A stretch of 64,000 bases of DNA from Cacajao melanocephalus (Eukaryota > Chordata > Mammalia > Primates > Pitheciidae): NCBI GenBank assembly GCA_963573385.1, contig CAUYLG010066090.1:37411-101410 (forward strand), given 5' to 3'. This document shows positions 52,150 to 63,940 of this stretch, one piece after another. The translations under genes were made by a program, and so were the position numbers. The notes beneath the pieces were generated by a model that worked only from the letters and a program-made list of their open reading frames with translations, did no database searches and was not told the DNA's origin. How positions within the stretch are numbered: the first letter of the stretch is position 1; every line of letters starts with the position of its first letter.

Positions 52150-52288
52150 CACAGCCCACATTTTCTGGGCTTGCTCTTTAACCACAGATACCTCCGCTTA
52201 TTGAGAACTGGAACTCCTGACCTTTTGTGGGAAAGGCTCTGATCTTAAAACTGTCTCTAGCATTCTTGAAGTATTTGCAGTGTGCTAA

Positions 52289-52345
52289 TCAAAGGAATGA
52301 TCCCGTACGTGGACATAACCAAGGGAATGATCCAGTACCGTTCTT
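52289..52345 (+). repeat. 30-bp imperfect tandem duplication
   Basis: AAAGGAATGATCCCGTACG (52291) and AAGGGAATGATCCAGTACCG (52321) are aligned copies 30 bp apart. Confidence 0.85.
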
Positions 52346-52813
52346 GCAGGACCTGCAATGGGCACTGATGAGCAGAAACCCAGGAAGCCCGTTTAGGCCC
52401 CAAGCTTGTAACAGCTCTGCCTGATTCCAGATGAACCACAAACACTCCCAGGCCGGGGTGTTTCTCTCCACACCCCGAAGACATTCTATTAAAATAGCCC
52501 TGCTCGTGGGGTTGCCCCCTACGCATGAGTCCTCTCATCTGGCCTGCGCGGTGATAGGGCCGGTGCTGAACTCACCGCATGAGCCCTTTGGAACGCGTGC
52601 TGAGGTGTTTTCTCTCTAGTGACCTTTGTCACATCCTTTGCAAGAAATTAGCTCAGAGGAGCACTCCCTGAAGTCCAAATCTCAACCTGCACTCGAGGCA
52701 GAGATGCCAGGAGGCAAGGTTTGGTAGAATGTATACCTCTCAACGGTAGTGGGAGGAGGAAGAACGGCTCTGTGAAGCGCTCCTTCCACCGTTTTAAGCT
52801 CTGCAATAAAGAC

Positions 52814-53095
52814 TGAGTGAGGGTCTCAGGCCTGTAATCCCAGCACTTTGGGAAGCCAGGACGAGTGGACTGCTTGAGCCCAGGAGTTCCAGACCAGCCT
52901 GGGCAACATGGCAAAACTCTGCCACTACAAAAAACACAAAAATTAGCCAGGCATGCTGGCTGTAGTCCTCAGGAGGCTGAGGTGGGAGGATTGCTTGAGT
53001 CTGGGAGGTGGAGGCTGCAGTGAGCTGTGATTGTGCCACGGCACTCTAGCCTGGGCTACAGAGTGAAACTCTGTCTCAAAATAAAAAAAAAAAAA
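52814..53095 (+). mobile_element. Alu (J-like) with target duplication
   Basis: The head is truncated (GGTCTCAGGCCTGTAATCC), and it ends ACTCTGTCTC plus A tail. The flanks AAGACTGAGTGAG and AAGATTGAGTGAG are the target duplication. Confidence 0.93.
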
Positions 53096-53263
53096 AAGAT
53101 TGAGTGAGAGGCTAAATTTTAATGGGGACCTCTCAGACTCAGAGCAGGAACAAAGTTGATTGCACTGATACTTTAAAAGTTTCGTCAAAATCCTATACAT
53201 TTGTCAGCTGCTCTCAGGAGCCCTAGCTGCTCTCAGGACCCCCTTCAGGGGTCTCTCAGCCCC
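53096..53263. other. Spacer
   Basis: Contains a short direct repeat AGCTGCTCTCAGGA (53208, 53227). Otherwise nothing recognised. Confidence 0.5.
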
Positions 53264-53615
53264 TCTGCTATGGCCTGAATGTTTGTGTTTCCCTAAAATC
53301 CAGATGTTGAAATCCTACCCCTTAAGGTGATGTATTAGGAGCTGGGTCTTTGGGAGGCGAGTAGGTCATGAAGGCAGAGGCCTCCTGAATGGGAGCAGTG
53401 CCTTATCAAAGATGCCCAAGAGAGAGCTCCACCCCTTCCACTTTGGGAGGACACGGTGAGAAGGCACCATCTATGAACCAGAGGGCAGAACCTCGCCAGA
53501 TGCCAGCTCTGCCTGTGCCTTGATCTTGGATTTCCAGCCTCCAGAAAGGCGAGATGTGAATTTCTGTTGTTTATAAGACACACAGTTTATGGTATTTTAT
53601 TATAGTAGCCACACA
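53264..53615 (+). mobile_element. MLT1-type MaLR solo LTR
   Basis: GCTATGGCCTGAATGTTTGTG, CCAGATGTTGAAATCCTACC, TCTTTGGGAGGCGAGTAGG, CCTTGATCTTGGATTTCCAG and TTATAAGACACACAGTTTATG are MLT1 landmarks in order and in sense. Confidence 0.9.
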
Positions 53616-53734
53616 TACCCTCCAAAGTGATGCCTTTTCTGTATATACTTTGGCATAAGCCATCAGATTCAAAATTAAATGAGAGGGACCATAGAGAGAA
53701 ATGCCCCACTGCCAGTTGGCAGGGAAGGGCCATA

Positions 53735-53895
53735 GAAGATCACTTGGGTTCAGACTCTGGTTCTGCCTTCTGGGGGCTGAGCAGCCCCTGGGCAGGTGAT
53801 TTACTTTTTTTGTACCATGGTTTTCTCATCTTAGACTGAAAATAATAAAACCCATGCCATAGGGTTGTTGAATGCATTCATTCAATGAACGAATG
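53735..53895 (+). mobile_element. MIR, sense
   Basis: TTGGGTTCAGACTCTGGTTC, TTTTCTCATCTTAGACTG, AATAATAAAACCCATGCCATAGG, GTTGTTG follows MIR. It ends in GAATGCATTCATTCAATGAACGAATGCAT, a loose inverted repeat. Confidence 0.7.
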
Positions 53896-54689
53896 CATGT
53901 GGTCCCAAGCGCAGTGCGTGGGCTGTGCAGGAAGGACTCACTGAATCTTAGCTGTTCTGATTCCACCTATTCATGCAGGCCAGGACTCCAGGGGAAAAAG
54001 GAAATCTCCTGCTATTGTCATCTTTATTGATGCCTCTGCAGTTCTTTTCCGCTCTGGGTGGCACTGGCAAACGTCCTGTCTTCTTCCCCAGAACTTGATA
54101 CCCCTGCCCCCACCTCCCCCAAAGGCAAATGCCCTCTTGCAAGGCAGCAACTGGATCCCATGCCGACATCGTCTCTCCTGGAATCAGGTTCCTGGGTGTT
54201 TGTCCTCGGGACTAGCCAGCTTGGAGTTGAGGTTAGTTTATTCTGACTTTTACTGTTTACTGATTTGCAGTACTTCTAAGCCAGTGTTTGTCCTCCTGGC
54301 CTTCAGGGCCAGGGCCAAGGCCACAACAATGCAGCCCTTCTTCAGTGGCCGTGTTACCTTCCGGGAGCAGGCAGGGTGTGGCAAGAACTTCTGGGTGGCA
54401 AGAACTCCAGGGTGTGGTGAGAATTCTGGGTGTGGCTGCCCAGCGCAGGCCTTGGAGAAAGCAGTTAAGAAACAAGCAACAGGGCTTGGTGCCCCAGGTC
54501 TGAATGTTGGAGCCCAAGGTTCTGAGTGTGTTATGGAGTAGCTGTGGGGACTCAAGTTCTCTGTCTCTCACTTTCCCCAGCTGTCCAGCACAACAGCAGC
54601 AGCAGTTGTTTTTACTGAGGAAGTACTCAGTAAAAGTACTCAGCAGTGTACTTGTACTGAGTACTTACTGTCCACACGTGGGACTTCAT
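53896..54689. other. No repeat recognised; small direct and inverted repeats
   Basis: 54374-54438 has three 18-20 bp variants of GGTGTGGCAAGAA(C/T)T. A 148-codon + ORF (54095-54541) spans this stretch but has no domain, no Kozak-like start and no splice support, and overlaps equally long antisense ORFs. Confidence 0.45.
54611..54666. repeat. Nested inverted repeats
   Basis: AAGTACTCAGTA (54621-54632) is exactly complementary to TACTGAGTACTT (54655-54666). TTTACTGAG (54611-54619) also pairs with CTCAGTAAA (54626-54634). Two alternative hairpins compete. Confidence 0.92.
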
Positions 54690-54900
54690 AGCTCTCCCTT
54701 AACGGTTAAGACCAGATGCTGCACTTGCGTTCTATACCCACTCTCACTAGCTTTGTGACCTTGGAGAACAAGGGCCAGAGTGGTAACTCTGGCCCTTGTT
54801 CCTCAACTTCTTGATCTGTAAGAAGTGGGGCAGTTAAGAGTGCTCTCCTCTTTGGATTGCAAGCGGATTAAATGAGAAAGCTGTGGAAGAGTTCCAGGCC
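54690..54900 (+). mobile_element. MIR with an embedded hairpin
   Basis: CACTAGCTTTGTGACCTTGG and CTTCTTGATCTGTAAGAAGTGG, then GGATTAAATGAGAAAGC are the MIR core in sense. The core is interrupted by the inverted repeat at 54766-54801. Confidence 0.7.
54766..54801. repeat. Perfect 15-bp inverted repeat, 6-nt loop
   Basis: GAACAAGGGCCAGAG, then TGGTAA, then CTCTGGCCCTTGTTC. It sits where MIR normally reads GGGCAAGTTACTTAACCTC, so it is a local inverted duplication of about 15 bp. Confidence 0.96.
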
Positions 54901-54929
54901 CAAGGTAGTATTGCCTAAGTACGAGCAAT

Positions 54930-55432
54930 ACTATGATAAATTTCCCATGCAGGATCTCATGTCATGTTCTTTTCTTTTCTTCTCTTTTGAGAGGGAGTCT
55001 CACTCTGTCACCCAGGCTGGAGTGCAATGGTGCAATATCTCAGCTCACTGCAACCTCCACCTTCCAGGTTCAAGTGATTCTCCTGCCTCAGCCTCCTGAG
55101 TAGCTGGGATTACAGGTGCCCGCCACCATGCCCGGCTAATTTTTGTATTTTTAATAGAGACGAGGTTTCACCATGTTGGTCAGGCTAGTCGCAAACTCCT
55201 GACCTCGTGATCCACCTGCCTCGGCCTCCTGAAGTGCTGGGATGACAGGTGAGCCACTGCACCCGGCCTCATGTCATTTTCATAGCAATACTGTGAAATA
55301 GGTTCTCTGCAGGGGAGAGGCTCAGGGCACACAGAAAGAAGCAAGCAAGCAAGGCTGGGGTTTGACCTCAGGATTAGCTAGTTCTGAGTCCCAAACTCTA
55401 GATCTGAAATCACTGGGCCTTACTGCCTTTCA
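54930..55432 (-). mobile_element. MIR, antisense, split by Alu
   Basis: The right part CAATACTGTGAAATAGGTTC, GGCTGGGGTTTGACCTCAGG, AGATCTGAAATCACTGGGCC follows antisense MIR. The left remnant lies before the Alu. Confidence 0.6.
54967..55267 (-). mobile_element. Alu (S-like), antisense
   Basis: TTTTGAGAGGGAGTCTCACTC to GAGCCACTGCACCCGGCC. The flanking word CTCATGTCAT before and after is the target duplication. Confidence 0.95.
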
Positions 55433-56669
<1,237 letters not shown>

Positions 56670-56890
56670 CCAGCACTGTGGGTAAGAACAGGGACCACGG
56701 AGACAGATTGCCCCTGACTGTAGGAGCCGCTCATCTTGAGTAAATGCCTTACCCTCCCAAGGCCTCACATTTTGGAGCTCTTGGGGGGACAGCACATCTA
56801 CTCCAAACATTTGTCATGAGGATGAAATGGGCCATCAGGTGTGAAGTGCTTAGAACAGACCTGGCACACAGGAAGCCTCTATAAGTCCCA
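56670..56890 (+). mobile_element. MIR, sense
   Basis: AAATGCCTTACCCTCCCAAG, TTGTCATGAGGATGAAATGG, GTGCTTAGAACAGACCTGGC, ACACAGGAAGCCTC match the MIR body and 3' end. Confidence 0.7.
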
Positions 56891-56938
56891 AAGTGGTTTT
56901 AAAAAACCGTTCCTCAGTTCTGGAGAGGCCTAACAGGC

Positions 56939-57304
56939 TGATATAGTTTGGCTGTGTCCTCACCCAAATCTCATCTTGAACTGTACTTCTATAATTCCCA
57001 CGTGTTGTGGGAGGGACCTGGTGGGAGGTCATTGAATCATCGGGGCAGTTCCCCCATACTCTTCTCGTGGTGATGGATAAGTCTCATGAGATACGATGAT
57101 TTTATAAGGGGTTTCCGCGCTCATTTCTTCCTCATCTACTCTCTCGATGCTGCCATGTGAGAAGTGACTTTTGCCTTCCACCATGATTGTGAGGGCTCCC
57201 TAGCCACCTGCAACTGTAAGTCCATTAAACCTCTTTCTTTTTAAATTGCCCAGTCTGTTTTGTAAACTGGTGTCTTTATTAGCAGTGTGAGAAAGGGTAA
57301 TCCA
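56939..57304 (+). mobile_element. THE1/MST solo LTR
   Basis: TGATATAGTTTGGCTGTGTCC, AATTCCCACGTGTTGTGGG, GAATCATCGGGGCAGTTCCC, CCATTAAACCTCTTTC, GAGAAAGGGTAATCCA. Flanks CAGGC (56934-56938) and CAAGC (57305-57309) are a plausible 5-bp duplication with one change. More diverged than the THE1 at 41326. Confidence 0.92.
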
Positions 57305-58364
57305 CAAGCTTAAAAGGCTTTCTCTGGTCTGGCTGGGACCTGGGCCCTCTTGGGGCTGGATAAACCTTGACCCGTTGGCCCATTGAGGGTCAATGCCCGC
57401 TTGTAGGGCTACATGCTGCCCACACACTTTTGTGCTTACATCAAGGCTTTAGACCCTTATTTCAATGTGGACAATGTATATAGGTTTCCCTGAGCCTGAC
57501 AGCCTCTGGGCGCTCACAAGAAAACCAGTCCCCAAAGCAAGTGAGCCAGGGTTCCACCAGAAAACGGGTGGACCAAGACCACATAGCAACAGAACCAGGA
57601 GCAAAATTCAGTTTTCCTGGCTTCAGTCTTGGGCTTTTTACACCTGGAAAGGAAAATAAAATAATTCAAATGCACAAGAATAAAGTTTTAAGAATGTCAA
57701 ATTGCACTTAGAAAGACATTTTGAAAGTACCCAGCAATTGTGGGCTTAGCTGGGCATCATTTAGATTTTTTCTCTCTGTGAGGTCTTTACTCAGGGAGTG
57801 TGGGCTCCCCCTGGGTGGGACCCCCAGAGGGGATGGATGTCCAGGGTCCAGTGAGAATGGGGAAGGTGGGCCCAGAGGCCTGGCAATGAGACTGAGGGTA
57901 GGCAGGTCTGGTTTTAGAATCTGGGGGCAGGGGTTTGAGAGCATGTGGACTCGAGGAACCTGCAGGGCTTTGGAGAGACTGGGAAATGGTTTGAGTTAAA
58001 CAGAAACTGGATGCCAGGTAGGCCCTCAGAACAGGCATTCTTAGACTTTTGCTGTTAGAGCTGCGAGGCATTCTGTGGTTAGGGAGAGAAGGGCCTGGAG
58101 GTGCTAGCTTGGGTGTGGCCTGGGAGTTTACAGGGTTGGTGATAAGGCTCGCAACCCCACCCACTTCCAAGCCTTGGAGGTATTAGAGTAAGACTCTGAG
58201 GATGCCATTCTATCAGAAAGGAACTTGGGTTTGGGTCTATTGACAAAGCCTTAAGGGAACAGAGCCTCTGGGGAGAAAGGGGACCTGCCTTTAAAATCCA
58301 GGAAATCTGAAAGAGCTGGAAAGCATTCACTATTCACATTCCATTCCATTAAATCCAATCCAAC
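57305..58364. other. GC-richer DNA, no repeat or gene recognised
   Basis: 57540-57640 may be a weak antisense MIR. 57830-58300 is G-rich. The overlapping ORFs on both strands (57708-58330) reflect composition and show no domain. Confidence 0.4.
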
Positions 58365-58560
58365 CCAAGATTTAGTAGGCATCTACTGTATACCAGCCTG
58401 GGAATGCAACAATGAACAAGATGGTCAGTCTCTTTCTGCCCACATGAAGGTTATAGGATACACAGAGAGACCAATAAAAATGCAATGAAGTTGACAGTTG
58501 TGACAAAGAATAAAAGAAGAGAGCTGGCCTTAGGTAGGGTCATCCCAGGAAGTGACTTTT
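58365..58560 (-). mobile_element. L2 3' end, antisense
   Basis: GTAGGCATCTACTGTATACCAG, CCTGGGAATGCAACAATGAAC and CCCACATGAAGGTTATAGG follow antisense L2. Confidence 0.6.
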
Positions 58561-58696
58561 CCTCTGCCCACTAGCAGGATGAGGAGCCCCCAGGTCCCCT
58601 CTTCTCCAGAGGGGGCCCCTTCTAATCCTTATTGCTTCACTCAGCCTTCTGATGCATTTAACAGATTTTTTTTCTTTTTAAATTACCGTAATCTAG

Positions 58697-58761
58697 ACTT
58701 TCCAGTTTTTCTTGGCAGGACCTTTGATTTGCTGTCGGCTACTCCATCCTACACAGAAGTG
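58697..58761 (+). CDS. Candidate internal coding exon A
   Basis: A pyrimidine tract (TTTTTTTTCTTTTT, 58668-58680) leads to CTAG at 58693-58696, a good acceptor. The 65-nt segment ends GAAGTG before GTAGGT (58762), a moderate donor. The frame starting at 58699 is open and encodes 21 residues beginning FPVFLGRTFD and ending TPSYTEV. Frame 58698 hits a TGA. With this donor the exon ends in phase 0, which does not match exon B. A weaker donor at 58766 (TAG/GTTTCT) would add GTAG and give phase 1, joining exon B in frame as ...TEVVGFKEPP. The product is not recognised. Short length means chance is a real alternative. Confidence 0.35.
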
Positions 58762-58968
58762 GTAGGTTTCTTTTTCTTTCTTTTTTAACTATACAAATTG
58801 TATATGAATGCAGGGTCTTTGTAAAAGTTAGCTTTAAACAGGAGTATATACAGTAAATTGTGACAGTTCTTTTTGTCCCTTTTTACCAGACTTCCTGCCA
58901 ATATAGGTAACTGAACCTTTTCACCCTCCTTGGTGATCCTCCCCGATGTGGAGTTGTGGCACCCTGGC

Positions 58969-58969
<1 letters not shown>
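58762..58969. other. Intron-like spacer
   Basis: A T-rich start then unassigned DNA. Confidence 0.4.

Positions 58970-59004
<35 letters not shown>
58970..59004 (+). repeat. (TC)17 microsatellite
   Basis: An uninterrupted TC run after GGCG. It produces serine-leucine and arginine-glutamate artefact ORFs. Confidence 0.97.
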
Positions 59005-59006
<2 letters not shown>

Positions 59007-59449
59007 GGTGGCTGGGAGAGGAAGGAGGTGGCTTAACCTGGTTGGCAAATTTGGGGAAAATACTAGGTGTGCTCAGTCCAAGGTTTCCCATTCTTCCTCC
59101 TGGAAGTGAGCTGTCTGCAAAAAACACAACTGTCCCTCAGTCTCTACAGGCCCTCTCTAAATGTTACCAGCTGAGCCCCAACTCCCCAACCCCCAGTAGA
59201 GAAGGCCACTGCCAGTCCTATGCCACCCTGACTGCGAATATGGGCAGGTAGGCTTGCCAGATCCTGGGCCTCAATTATTAATAGTAGGCCATTTGGCCCT
59301 CACACTAAGCACGACCTTCATCTTAGCCTTTATCAATTAAAAAAAGGGAATATTTTGGAAATTATCTGGCATGACTTTGGTGGGACCAAATTCTCCCTCC
59401 AAATCTCAGCTGTAAGAGAGGCTAAGGAATGTAATTTTTAGTTTTCTAG
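59005..59449. other. No feature recognised
   Basis: The ORF 58946-59251 includes the TC run and ends near a GCAG/GTAGGC donor-like site at 59246, but has no acceptor or domain. Not called. Confidence 0.4.
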
Positions 59450-59983
59450 ACTTTGCAGTACAGGAAGGTAAAGGATAGCAGAATTTGCCACCCCAAAATA
59501 TGCCTCTTGGGCATAAGGATTATTTTGGGCTAAAGACAAGTGAGAAGAAGAAGATACACAAAAAGCTGGCATCCTTCTCCCTGTTTACCTAAAATCAGGA
59601 CATAAATTTGTACAACAATTAATCACTGACAGTGCTAGACCCTTATCAGTGCAAAGACAGCACCAGAACATTCATATAACACATTTTCCTGACTGATGCT
59701 GACCTTCTATATATTTTCCTGTCCACAGTTTGCTGCCCTAGAAACTCAAAGTCCTTCTTTGTCTTGTTACGGCTTTGAATTTTTTTTTTTTTTTAAGAAA
59801 AGATGCTATTTAAGTCCAAGTTCTAGCCAGCTGTCTGGGTTACTCATCCCTGAATTTCCCCCATGTATATATATAGGAGATACACATGTTAATAAACCTC
59901 TGTTGTTTCTCTCCTGTCATCTGTCAGAGCCTCAGCTGAGAACCTAAAAGGTGGAAGGAAAATGACTTTTTCCTCCCCTACAA
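59450..59983 (+). mobile_element. Solo LTR, class I ERV (family unresolved)
   Basis: The order GCCACCCCAAAATATGCCTC, TGGCATCCTTCTCCCTGTTT, TTGTACAACAATTAATCACTG, CTGCCCTAGAAACTCAAAG, TATATATATAGG, AATAAACCTCTG and the end AAAATGACTTTTTCCTCCCCTACA has TATA, poly(A) and a terminal CA, as in ERV1 LTRs. No internal retroviral sequence adjoins. Confidence 0.65.
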
Positions 59984-59994
59984 AGGCATATTTA

Positions 59995-60376
<382 letters not shown>

Positions 60377-60819
60377 TATCCAATTCATTATATCCGCCAT
60401 GAGCATTAGTACTGTGCCTGATAGTTTATCTTTGATCTCTATACCCTTGGGGCAGTTAGTATTTGAAGTACCCTAATCAGAAGCCCACAGCTGAGGTGTG
60501 TGGCTCTTAGTGTTAAGGTTGTATTATCTACCTCTAGTCACTGGAGTCAGTTGAATTTTACCAAGAGAACCTGACAGTTGTTGCCCAGTCAAATTAGTTT
60601 GGATCCGTCTGCAAAAGGTTCCTAGAAATTAGATATGTATGGATTAAGTTTTGAGAAACACTATCAAATTACTTCCTAAATGATCTTTGTCAGTCTTCCT
60701 GTTTGCAGTGTTTGAGAATGTCCCGTAGCCTCCACCATCCTGGGCTCTCTTCTCATTTGCATGTCCTTCTCATTCATTCTGAAAGTACAAATAGTAGTAA
60801 CATAGTGAAAATATCAACT
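60377..60819. other. No feature recognised
   Basis: Unassigned DNA. Confidence 0.45.
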
Positions 60820-61040
60820 GTGATTTGTTGAGCAAATTCCAAATGTTGCACTAGGCATTTACCAACGTGATTTCATCGAATCCTAATGGCCCTATCAGCT
60901 AGTTAGGAAGTGCTCCTGTTTTACAGACCAGGTAACTGAAGCTCAGAAGCTTAAATAGCTGGCCAGGGAAGATAATGGCAAGGAGTAAAACAGGAACGTG
61001 GACAAAGGCGATCTGTTCTGAGGCCTGTACACTTAGGCAC
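60820..61040 (-). mobile_element. MIR, antisense
   Basis: CACTAGGCATTTACCAACGTG, TTTTACAGACCAGGTAACTG, AAGCTCAGAAGCTTAAATAGC follow antisense MIR. Confidence 0.65.
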
Positions 61041-61064
61041 AAAGATGTCAAAAAGAGAGACAGT

Positions 61065-61366
<302 letters not shown>

Positions 61367-61500
61367 TTGCTATTGCTTTAAGAATATTATTTAGTTAGTA
61401 TTTGATTGTTCAAATGGAATCTCAGGGTCATAGGTATAGAGTCCTTTACCCTCCAGCTGTGCAGAAATACTTATTTTTTTAAGTGGAAATTTCTCCTTAG

Positions 61501-61650
61501 GATTTAAGGAGCCTCCTATGAACTCAAGGTGGAGTGCGGAGAAGACCAACGATTCCCAGTTTCCAAGTGACCAGTTCCAGATTCCAATCGACAGGTTCAG
61601 CTATGGATTTAATTTTTTCCCTGATGATAGTAATTTAGAGGAAGACACAG
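61501..61650 (+). CDS. Candidate internal coding exon B
   Basis: The acceptor at 61499-61500 (TTATTTTTTT...TTTCTCCTTAG) and donor at 61651 (ACACAG/GTATGT) are both good. The 150-nt segment has one open frame: two lead bases GA, 49 codons from TTT 61503, one trailing G. It is thus a symmetric phase 1-1 exon. The other two forward frames stop within the first 21 bases. The peptide starts FKEPPMNSRW, has DQFQIPIDRFSYGFNFFPDD in the second half and ends SNLEEDT. It is polar, acidic toward the end, with no membrane segment. It overlaps no recognised repeat, which is notable in this interval. I do not recognise the protein. The + strand gene would extend right of the window and possibly left to exon A. 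Confidence 0.6.
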
Positions 61651-61811
61651 GTATGTGTGTGTGCTGTGTGTCCCTTATTTTAAAACAGTCAGAATAGAGG
61701 TGCAAAGGGAGAGGCACAATGTGTGCATTTGTAATGGAGGGCAGCAATAGCAATTTGGCTAAGTTGGCCCTGGCCATTATTTCTTGAAATACCAGGAGAC
61801 TTTAAAACAGT
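61651..61811. other. Intron-like spacer
   Basis: Short GTGTGTGTGCTGTGTGTC run after the donor. Nothing else. Confidence 0.4.
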
Positions 61812-62035
61812 GGTGCTAGATTTTTTGGCTTCCCTGGGCCACATTGGAAGAAGAATTATCTTGCGCCACACATAAGATACACTTCCACTAACAAAAGCTG
61901 ATGAGCTAAAAAAAAAAAAAAAAAGCAAAAAAATCTCATAATGTTTTAGGAAAGTTTACAAATTTGTGTTAAGCCACATTCAAAGCCGTCCTGGGCTGCA
62001 TTAGGCCCGCGAGCCGCAGGTTGAACAAGCTTGCA
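61812..62035. mobile_element. Short non-coding DNA-transposon-like repeat
   Basis: TTTTTTGGCTTCCCTGGGCC, ACATTGGAAGAAGAATTATC, ATGAGCTAAAAAAAAAAAA, AATCTCATAATGTTTTAGG, AGCCGTCCTGGGCTGC, GGTTGAACAAGCTTG is the word order of a common short repeat of DNA-transposon type. Family not named with certainty. Confidence 0.55.
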
Positions 62036-62036
62036 T

Positions 62037-62415
<379 letters not shown>

Positions 62416-62721
62416 TAAGTTCCACCTGTCCTCTCCTCCCTCCCACCTCCACGCACACCTTACCCACCCCTCTTATAAGAGCTTCCAAAAGCTTCCCTTT
62501 TCCCTATCGAAGCAAAATCTGCAGAGGTGTTACCTTGAGGTCGTATTTCTCTAATAGAGCCTGCAGATGAGTTTGATTATCAGTCAGATTTGCGGGCCTC
62601 TAGGGTTAGAGGGGGATTTACTGTGAAGCCAATTCACCTGCAGCTTTGGGGCTTTCCAAGTCCTGGCACGAGCCCCCGTGCTGTGTTCCCTTGCTATTGG
62701 GGTTTGTGAAATCGATGGAAG
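62416..62721. other. No feature recognised
   Basis: C-rich stretch (62425-62465), then unassigned DNA. Confidence 0.45.
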
Positions 62722-62875
62722 TACAGCAAGTCCTCAGTTAATGTCATCAATAGGTTCTTGGAAACTGCCAACTTAAGTGAAACGATCTATCATGAAACCA
62801 ATTTTCCCATACGCTAATACATAAAAACACGAATTAAGTTCGCGTGGCATATTTCTGGTCAGAAGAACATCATCA

Positions 62876-63160
<285 letters not shown>

Positions 63161-63171
63161 GGGGCGGGGCA

Positions 63172-63462
63172 AGGTCCTGGCGCGGTGGCTCATGCCTGTA
63201 ATCCCAGCACTTCGGGAGACTGAGAAGGGCGAATCATGAGGGCAGGAGTTGGAGACCAGCCTGACCAACACAGTGAAACCCCACCTGTACTAAAAATACA
63301 AAAATTAGCCGAGCATGGTGGCGCGCACCTGTGATCCCATTACTCGGGAGGCTGAGGCAGGAGAATCGCTTGAACCCGGGAGCCGAGATTGCGCCACTGC
63401 ACTTCAGCCTGGGTGACAGAGTGAGACTCTGTCTCAAAAACAAAACAAAACAAAAAACCACC
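63172..63462 (+). mobile_element. Alu inside Tigger-like element, right
   Basis: GTCCTGGCGCGGTGGCTCATG to AGACTCTGTCTC and an AAAACAAAACAAAAC tail. The words CCAAAACAC before the first Alu and CCAAAACAC after this one suggest the target duplication encloses both Alus. Confidence 0.93.
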
Positions 63463-63940
63463 CCAAAACACTTCTAATATTAAACACTGAAATAAATGTG
63501 AGCTATATATGCATTTAAAAAATATGAATAAAACAAGTGAAATAATTATGTACCTAATTATTCCAGCTCTGGGTTGCAGGTGGCTGCGGCTGGTCCCAGG
63601 AGGGTAGGGCACAAGGTGGGAACCAGCTCTGGACAGGCCATCCCATGGCAGGGCGTCTCACTACCCCCCGACACTCACTTGACCTGGGACCGTGTAGATG
63701 CCGGTTAACCCAGTGTGCACAGCTTTGAGATGTGGGGGCAGGAAGCAGAGTGTCCAGAGAAAACCCCTGCAGATGTGGGAGATGTGCGACTCTGCATAGG
63801 CAGTGGTCCCGGCCAGAAATCCTTTCTTTTTCTCTCGACGTTATATGGAAGCAACGTTGAATGAAACGGTGTTATTTGAGGACATGCTGTTCGATTCTGA
63901 AGCTGCACATTGGTTAAGACTGCCTTCTCAACACCATTTG

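Larger units (their letters stand above)
52006..52813. other. GC-richer single-copy-like DNA with CTCF motif
   Basis: No repeat recognised. It keeps several CpGs (GAGCCGCGAGGAGG, GCGCGGTGATAGGGCCGG, GGAACGCGTGC), more than surrounding DNA. A small 30-bp-spaced duplication lies at 52289-52345. Candidate regulatory DNA. Confidence 0.45.

Noticed and set aside
54095..54541. 148-codon plus-strand ORF
   Set aside because: No domain, poor start context, includes a small tandem repeat, and antisense ORFs of similar length overlap it. GC-rich composition explains it.
57708..58330. ORFs of 78-127 codons on both strands
   Set aside because: Mutually overlapping, proline/serine rich, no acceptor-donor pair with coding bias; likely chance in G-rich DNA.
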